Below, one piece after another: positions 4,860 to 9,368 of a DNA stretch of 9,368 nucleotides; within the stretch, counting starts at the first letter, position 1; the number at the start of each line of letters is the position of its first letter. Position numbers and translations under genes: made by a program. A model generated the notes under the pieces. That model saw only the letters and a list, made by a program, of their open reading frames with translations, searched no databases and had not been told where the DNA came from. Source of the stretch: Candidatus Omnitrophota bacterium (GTDB lineage: Bacteria; NPL-UPA2; BS750m-G34); assembly GCA_030640045.1 (NCBI GenBank), contig DAOWKF010000079.1, positions 1-9,368 on the forward strand, read 5' to 3'.

Positions 4860-7015
4860 CCTTTTTCTACATTTTTTTCCGGCAGCACGGCACCGGGCTT
4901 TTGCCAGCTAAAAAAGTCGCACTTGGGGAACTTATTACAGCCATAGAAAGCCCTGCCTCTCTTTGTCCGCCTTTCAATAACCTCCCCCTCACAATTTTCT
5001 TTAGGGCATTTTACTCCTATCTCCATTGGCTGGGTGAATTTGCATTCAGGATACCGTATACACGCGAGAAACCTTCCGAATCTCCCGTTCTTAACTAAAA
5101 GAGTGCCTCCGCATTCCTTGCACTTTAGTTCGCTTTGCTCTACCTCACCTTCTTCAAGGGCCTGGGTATAGCGGCACTTCGGATAGACTGAGCATGCAAG
5201 GAACTTCCCGTGTCTACCCCAGCGCATGACCATCGGCTCACCGCAGCGAAGACACTTAACATCAGTCTCTACCCTCTCCTTTTTTAAATCCTTCATCTCT
5301 TTTTCTGCCTTTTTCACTGCCTCTATAAAAGGGGTGTAAAAATCGCGCAACATCTCTACCCAGTCTTCTTTCCCTTCTTCAATAGTATCAAGCTGGTTTT
5401 CAAGGTTAGCTGTAAACTTAATGTCCATAACTTTAGGGAAATTGTCTATCAAAAGCTCTGTGACCGTAAGTCCGAGTTCAGTAGGATAAAGTTTACGCTT
5501 TACTCTCTTTACATATTCCCTTTCCTCAATAGTATGTATAATAGTCGCATAGGTAGAAGGTCTGCCGATCCCCTCCTCTTCCAGGGCCTTGACCAGCATT
5601 GCCTCTGAATAAGGCGCAGGGGGTTTAGTAAAATGCTGCTCAGGGATAAGTTTTAGAAGTAATAACTTTTCTCCTGTATTAAGTAACGGCAATCCATCTT
5701 TTTTACCTTCTTTTTCTTCGTCCTCCCTCCCTTCCTCATAGACAGCCATAAATCCTGAAAATCTTGCAACCTGTCCCCTCGCCCTGAACGTGCAAAGTCC
5801 TGAGCCTGTCGAAGGGCATGAGCCTGCGCTAATAAGCACAATAGTCTCGTCAAAAATAGCCGGGGTCATCTGGCTGGCTAAAAACCTGCGCCAGATGAGG
5901 TCGTAGAGCTTCCACTGCTCCGGGTTTAGATGTTCCTTGATTACCTCAGGCGGTCTTTTCAGGGAAGTAGGCCGAATAGCCTCATGCGCCTCCTGGGCGC
6001 CTTTCCTTGGGGGAAAATAATTGGGTTTTTCCGGGAGAAAATTCGTTCCGAATTTGTCTTTTATATATGTCCTTGCCTCATTTTGAAAATCCGAATTTAT
6101 ACGGAATGAATCTGTGCGCATGTATGTAATAAGTCCTGTAGGTCCTTCGTCACCTACTTCCATCCCTTCGTAGAGCTGCTGGGCCACGCGCATTGTTCGA
6201 TAGGCAGTAAACCCTAATTTTCTGGCAGACTCCTGTTGAAGCAGAGAAGTCGTAAAAGGGGCAGGCGCATTTCTTTTCTGCTCCTTCTTTTCTATATCCC
6301 CGGCAATAAAATCGCATCCCTTTAATTCACTGACTATCTTCGCGGCATCTGCCTCTTTTTTTATTTCAGCCTTTTTCTCATTGATCTTAAACAGCCTTGC
6401 TTCAAACTCCGCGTCCTTTTGAGTCTTTAAAAGCGCCTGTATTGTCCAGGATTCTTCAGGGATAAAACCTTTTATTTTTTCTTCTCTCTCTAATATTAAC
6501 CTCATGGCCACAGACTGAACCCTGCCGGCGCTAAGACCTCTCCCGATCTTTTTCCATAGGATCGGGCTTATCTTATATCCAACCATCCTGTCCAGGATCC
6601 TCCTTGCCTGCTGGGACAGAACCTTGTTTGTATCAATTGCCTGAGGATGAGCAATCGCATCAAGGACCTTTTCCTTTGTTATCTCATAAAATATAGCCCT
6701 CTTTATCTTTGAAGGCATCTTCAACATCTCAGCTAAATGCCAGGATATGGCCTCTCCCTCTCTATCAGGATCTGTTGCCAGGAATATAGTATCTACATCT
6801 TTTGCTTCCTTCTTTAACTCTTTAATTACCTTGCTCTTATTCGGTATAATCTTGTATGTGGGCTTGAAATTCTTCTCAAAATCTATACCCATCTCCTTTT
6901 TAGGGAGGTCTCTAACATGGCCATAGGAAGATTTGGCAACATACCCTTTACCTAAAAATTTGGTAATAGTCCTGGTCTTAGCCGGTGACTCAACTATCAC
7001 AAGTGACTTTTTCAT
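4856..7015 (-). CDS. topA: DNA topoisomerase I (type IA), with three C-terminal zinc ribbons
   Basis: Relaxes negative supercoils by single-strand cleavage and passage. The 719 residues are laid out as follows. A Toprim domain (3 to about 115) carries Glu9 in VESPAK and the acidic TDPDREGE motif (81-88). The core includes SAGRVQSVA (162-170) and the active-site GLITYMRTDS (294-303), with Tyr298 as nucleophile and Arg300 beside it. The conserved APYSEAMLVKALEEEGIGRPSTYA block is at 467-490. Three four-Cys ribbons follow: Cys588/591/608/614, Cys632/635/652/658 and Cys670/675/693/699. Residues 399-408 (SCPSTGSGLC) look like an inserted repeat, reported separately. ATG at 7015 has AAGGG 8 nt upstream, inside the end of folE, and only 4 nt lie between the genes, so topA is coupled to folE and driven by its promoter. 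Confidence 0.97.
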   Translation of the reverse strand: MKKSLVIVESPAKTRTITKFLGKGYVAKSSYGHVRDLPKKEMGIDFEKNFKPTYKIIPNKSKVIKELKKEAKDVDTIFLATDPDREGEAISWHLAEMLKMPSKIKRAIFYEITKEKVLDAIAHPQAIDTNKVLSQQARRILDRMVGYKISPILWKKIGRGLSAGRVQSVAMRLILEREEKIKGFIPEESWTIQALLKTQKDAEFEARLFKINEKKAEIKKEADAAKIVSELKGCDFIAGDIEKKEQKRNAPAPFTTSLLQQESARKLGFTAYRTMRVAQQLYEGMEVGDEGPTGLITYMRTDSFRINSDFQNEARTYIKDKFGTNFLPEKPNYFPPRKGAQEAHEAIRPTSLKRPPEVIKEHLNPEQWKLYDLIWRRFLASQMTPAIFDETIVLISAGSCPSTGSGLCTFRARGQVARFSGFMAVYEEGREDEEKEGKKDGLPLLNTGEKLLLLKLIPEQHFTKPPAPYSEAMLVKALEEEGIGRPSTYATIIHTIEEREYVKRVKRKLYPTELGLTVTELLIDNFPKVMDIKFTANLENQLDTIEEGKEDWVEMLRDFYTPFIEAVKKAEKEMKDLKKERVETDVKCLRCGEPMVMRWGRHGKFLACSVYPKCRYTQALEEGEVEQSELKCKECGGTLLVKNGRFGRFLACIRYPECKFTQPMEIGVKCPKENCEGEVIERRTKRGRAFYGCNKFPKCDFFSWQKPGAVLPEKNVEKG
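5792..5827 (-). repeat. In-frame dispersed-repeat insertion within topA
   Basis: The - strand word CCCTTCGACAGGCTCAGG (5816-5799) is a dispersed repeat word I know from many environmental bacterial genomes. Here it is read as part of topA residues 399-408. The 8-mer CAGGCTCA occurs twice, 18 bp apart (5826-5819 and 5808-5801), as if from duplication in whole codons. Homologous topoisomerases typically run from an acidic/Gly turn straight into YxFRAxG at this point, so some 6-10 residues appear to be extra. Confidence 0.55.
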
Positions 7016-7019
7016 ATAC

Positions 7020-7577
7020 TTAACCCTTAATAAGCGCCAGGGTCTCAGCCCTCGTCTTCTCGTTTTCCTTAAAGATTCCCCTCACTGCAGAAGTAACAGT
7101 AACTGCCCCTGACTTCTTTATCCCCCTCATTGACATACAGAGGTGCTCTGCTTCAATAACGACCATCACTCCACGTGGCCTGAGTTTCTTCATAAGCACA
7201 TTAGCAACCTCTGTAGTAAGCCTCTCCTGCACCTGAAGCCTCCTGGAAAATAAATCTACTACACGTGCCAGTTTACTTAAGCCGGTAACCCTCCCTCCGC
7301 GCGGTATATACGCCACATGCGCCTTACCGATAAAAGGCATGATATGATGTTCGCATATCGAGTGAAACGGGATATTTTTCAGGAGAATAATCTCATCGTG
7401 CTTCTGGTCTAAGATAACCTCCAGTTCCTTCGCAGGGTCACGACGAATACCGGCAAATATCTCCTCATACATCTCTGCTACACGCCGGGGCGTCTCTTGA
7501 AGGTCTTTCCTTCCAGGGTCTTCCCCGATCGCCTTTAATATATCCCTGACAGCCTTTTCAATCTTTTTTTTATCCAT
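7020..7577 (-). CDS. folE: GTP cyclohydrolase I (FolE type)
   Basis: Converts GTP to 7,8-dihydroneopterin triphosphate and formate, the first step of tetrahydrofolate (and, in some bacteria, queuosine) synthesis. The 185 residues fit the homodecameric bacterial family. Zinc and active-site residues are visible: Cys75 and the His77/His78 pair in [10 protein letters not shown], and Cys147 in [18 protein letters not shown] (115-121) and the C-terminal TSAVRGIFK (162-170) are also conserved. [12 protein letters not shown] (28-39) is the usual N-terminal helix motif. ATG at 7577 has no Shine-Dalgarno and sits 9 nt after a perfect -10 box, so translation from a leaderless message is predicted. mnmE lies 59 nt upstream on the same strand and topA 4 nt downstream. 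FolE2 (type IB) is excluded by the motifs. Confidence 0.97.
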   Translation of the reverse strand: MDKKKIEKAVRDILKAIGEDPGRKDLQETPRRVAEMYEEIFAGIRRDPAKELEVILDQKHDEIILLKNIPFHSICEHHIMPFIGKAHVAYIPRGGRVTGLSKLARVVDLFSRRLQVQERLTTEVANVLMKKLRPRGVMVVIEAEHLCMSMRGIKKSGAVTVTSAVRGIFKENEKTRAETLALIKG

Positions 7578-7586
7578 TAGTTTCCC

Positions 7587-7616
7587 ATTATACTGTCTCT
7601 ACATATTTTTAGTCAA
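7587..7616 (-). promoter_or_regulatory. Promoter of folE-topA (predicted leaderless start)
   Basis: On the - strand, TTGACT (7616-7611, five of six consensus bases), 18 bp, then TATAAT (7592-7587, perfect). Nine bases separate the -10 from the folE ATG, the same distance as at rplC, so transcription should begin within about 0-4 nt of the start codon. Confidence 0.8.
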
Positions 7617-7617
7617 G

Positions 7618-7633
7618 CCAAATCGGCCTTTGG
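7618..7633. promoter_or_regulatory. Inverted repeat abutting the folE -35 box (possible operator)
   Basis: CCAAA, 6 bp, TTTGG ends one base from the -35 hexamer and lies just after the mnmE stop. It could be an operator or a very weak stem. No T-run follows, so it is not a convincing terminator for mnmE. Five-base arms are short enough to arise by chance. Confidence 0.25.
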
Positions 7634-7636
7634 AAA

Positions 7637-9040
7637 TTACTTTCCGATACAAAACTTAGAGAATATTCTCTCCAGGACATCTTCATTATGCACCTCGCCT
7701 GTAATCTCCCCCAGGAGAGAGACAGCCTCCTTGACATCGATGGCAATCAATTCTTCCCCTCGTCTCTCTTCAATACCTCTGATTGCCTCTGAAATTCTAC
7801 TATTTGTATTTTTAAGAATGTCCTCATGCCTTAAAGATACAATAATTTCATCTCCTTTTGGCGCTATCTCTCCATTCAGGAGAAGGCCCTTCACTACCTG
7901 AAGCAGCCCCTCTATATTTATCCTTTGAGTAGCTGATATCTTGACTATTGGCGCCACGTGGGGGAAAAAATTGCGCATGGCTTTTTCATCTAATCGAAAA
8001 GGAAGGTCTATCTTATTTATAGCCAGGATAGTCTTTCTTCCGTTAAATGAGGAAAATATCTCTCTGTCTTCCCGGGTTATTCCGCAATTTCCATCAAGCA
8101 AAAAGATGACAAGATCAGATTCTTTAAGGCTCATCTTCGCGCGTTTTAATCCTTCTTTTTCCAAAAGATTCTCTGTCTTACCCAGGCCTGCTGTATCGAT
8201 AAGCCTGACGAGACACCCTTCAATCTCTATCTCTTCTTCAATGGTATCGCGTGTAGTTCCTGGAAAGGGCGTAACAATTGCGCGTTCGCGGCAAAGGAGG
8301 GTATTTAAAAGTGAAGATTTGCCCACATTCGGCCTGCCCGCTATTACGACCTTCACCCCTTCTCTCAATATCTTTCCGCTTTCTCTCCGGTCAAGAAGAT
8401 TCTCAATCTTTGAATTTATATCTTTCAGTTTATTCAGTAAAATCTCTTCAGGATCTAATTCAAGTTCTTCCTCCGGGAAATCTATTGATGCCTCAAGCTG
8501 GGTAATTATCTCTAAAAGGCTTTCCTTTATCTCTAAAATTTCACTGGATAAAGCCCCCTCGAGCTGTTTCATGGATATCCTGGCCTGGGTGGTAGTTTTT
8601 GCCCGTATAAAATCAGCTATTGCCTCTGCCTGGGCCAAATCTATACGGCCGTTTAAAAATGCGCGTTTTGTAAATTCCCCCGGCTGGGCAAGCCTTGCTC
8701 CACTCCTCAGCAAAAACCTCAGAATCTCTTTTAATGGGACGATGCCTCCGTGCGCATTTATCTCAACTATATCCTCGCGGGTATATGTAGAAGGCCCGCG
8801 CATGACTGTAAGGAGGACCTCATCTATTGTTTCGCCTTTCTCATCCCTGATAAATCCATATCTTAAGGTATGCGATGGAATTTTAGAAAGGTCTATCAGT
8901 CCCGGTTCTTTTGGAGAAAAAAACGCACTCGCTGCTATAGAAATAGCATCAGGCCCGCTGAGCCTCACTATGCCAATCCCCGACTGCCCGGGAGGAGTGG
9001 AGATAGCGGCAATGGTACCATCAGTTACTATATTTTGCAT
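7637..9040 (-). CDS. mnmE: tRNA modification GTPase MnmE (TrmE)
   Basis: With MnmG (GidA), MnmE installs the (carboxymethyl)aminomethyl group on wobble uridine 34 of certain tRNAs, using GTP and a folate one-carbon donor. The 467 residues match the family. The N-terminal folate-binding domain begins TIAAISTPPGQSGIGIVRLSG (9-29) and includes AHGG and QPGEFTKRAFLNGRIDLAQAEA (119-140). The G domain has GRPNVGKS (235-242), GTTRD (261-265), DTAG (282-285) and NKID (342-345). The protein ends in FCIGK, the C-terminal motif with the conserved Cys464. The ATG at 9040 overlaps the folC end by 20 nt and has no Shine-Dalgarno, so reinitiation after folC is likely. mnmG is not in view. Confidence 0.97.
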   Translation of the reverse strand: MQNIVTDGTIAAISTPPGQSGIGIVRLSGPDAISIAASAFFSPKEPGLIDLSKIPSHTLRYGFIRDEKGETIDEVLLTVMRGPSTYTREDIVEINAHGGIVPLKEILRFLLRSGARLAQPGEFTKRAFLNGRIDLAQAEAIADFIRAKTTTQARISMKQLEGALSSEILEIKESLLEIITQLEASIDFPEEELELDPEEILLNKLKDINSKIENLLDRRESGKILREGVKVVIAGRPNVGKSSLLNTLLCRERAIVTPFPGTTRDTIEEEIEIEGCLVRLIDTAGLGKTENLLEKEGLKRAKMSLKESDLVIFLLDGNCGITREDREIFSSFNGRKTILAINKIDLPFRLDEKAMRNFFPHVAPIVKISATQRINIEGLLQVVKGLLLNGEIAPKGDEIIVSLRHEDILKNTNSRISEAIRGIEERRGEELIAIDVKEAVSLLGEITGEVHNEDVLERIFSKFCIGK

Positions 9041-9368
9041 TTTGCGCTTTTAGTTTTAAGATTCTTTTTGCCTCCCCAACCACATACAGAGACCCTGTGA
9101 CACATATTACATCCTCTTTTCCTGCCCTCTCCCGCGCCATAGATATTGCATCTTCCACAGAACCGCCGTCTGTGACATTGCTGTTAAATCTCTTCGCCTC
9201 CCTTGCAATACATTCACTTGGGCATGCCCTTTTCGATTGTATCTGGCAGGTTACGACCTCGCACGCTACCGGCGCAATCGCCCTTATGATATGAGACCAA
9301 TCCTTATCAGCCATAATCCCCAATACCAGCAATATCTTTTTAGCCGAAAAAAAACTCCTGAGTGTCTC
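9021..9368 (-). CDS. folC: Folylpolyglutamate/dihydrofolate synthase, C-terminal part only
   Basis: FolC adds glutamate to dihydropteroate and/or to folates. The frame is open to the window's right edge with no stop, so the gene's 5' part is outside; about 115 C-terminal residues are present of a usual ~420. LLVLGIMADKDW is the FolC form of the Mur-ligase C-terminal domain (GxxxDKD). The His/Cys-containing VACEVVTCQIQSKRACPSE region and CVTGSLYVVGEAKRIL, with the GSLYxxGE motif, support FolC over MurC/D/E/F. The last residues, LKAQNAKYSN, run past the usual domain end and are encoded in the A-rich repeat-like word shared with 4797-4809. It overlaps mnmE by 20 nt and leads that gene in the same operon. 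Confidence 0.9.
   Translation of the reverse strand, partial: ETLRSFFSAKKILLVLGIMADKDWSHIIRAIAPVACEVVTCQIQSKRACPSECIAREAKRFNSNVTDGGSVEDAISMARERAGKEDVICVTGSLYVVGEAKRILKLKAQNAKYSN

Noticed and set aside
4655..5098. 147-codon + strand frame spanning the TM2-like gene start and topA end
   Set aside because: It is antisense to two supported genes and to a promoter, with no plausible ribosome site or domain.
7618..7633. Terminator for mnmE
   Set aside because: The stem is only 5 bp and no T-run follows; kept only as a weak possible operator.
7941..9053. Long open frame of 370 codons on the + strand opposite mnmE
   Set aside because: It is fully antisense to a clear MnmE gene, has Ser/Arg/Phe-rich composition typical of a mirrored coding strand, and has no recognisable domain.
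1..9368. CRISPR, toxin-antitoxin, phage defence or biosynthetic cluster
   Set aside because: I saw no spaced repeats, no nuclease or integrase motifs and no cluster of unfamiliar enzymes; genes are almost all core functions.

Overview
This 9.4 kb window comes from a bacterial chromosome of moderate GC, densely packed with core genes. No phage, insertion sequence, CRISPR array or RNA gene is visible. The gene content suggests an uncultivated lineage of the PVC/Omnitrophota type: a single-gene alternative GlmU-like sugar nucleotidyltransferase, small DUF5679 and DUF2582 proteins, and a tiny Lys/Arg-rich protein. I hold this placement with low to moderate confidence, because it rests on remembered family distributions and not on a tree.

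Left arm (1-3329, + strand). The 3' part of acetate kinase (ackA) overlaps by 4 nt a GlmU-like fused nucleotidyltransferase/acyltransferase. An acyl carrier protein with an ESI phosphopantetheine site follows, and it overlaps a 33-residue highly basic ORF. Ribosomal protein L3 (rplC) comes next with its own promoter. It lies outside the usual S10 operon, and its -10 box is so close to the ATG that the mRNA should be leaderless. rplC converges on efp with a 4-nt overlap of stop regions.

Middle (3326-4859, - strand). Read right to left, a promoter overlapping the end of topA drives a secreted or membrane protein with a TM2-like PGxGQxY motif, a DUF2582 winged-helix protein and a 46-residue DUF5679 zinc ribbon. 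A strong hairpin follows, then efp. This EF-P lacks the canonical lysine at the tip of its tRNA-contacting loop.

Right arm (4856-9368, - strand). folC (C-terminal part only), mnmE, folE and topA follow in transcription order. folE has a near-consensus promoter placed exactly as at rplC (TATAAT, 9 nt, ATG), again predicting a leaderless message. topA is 4 nt downstream of folE and is probably co-transcribed. topA carries a short in-frame insertion that matches a dispersed-repeat word. FolE and FolC belong to folate synthesis, and MnmE uses a folate one-carbon donor for tRNA wobble-uridine modification, so this arm has a shared theme.

Most genes are ordinary housekeeping genes. The points most worth a second look are the two identical leaderless promoter-start arrangements, the orphan rplC, the unusual EF-P tip with a hairpin at its start codon, the tiny basic ORF, and the in-frame repeat in topA. 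I see no clear new multi-gene system. No gene-free stretch exceeds about 80 nt.
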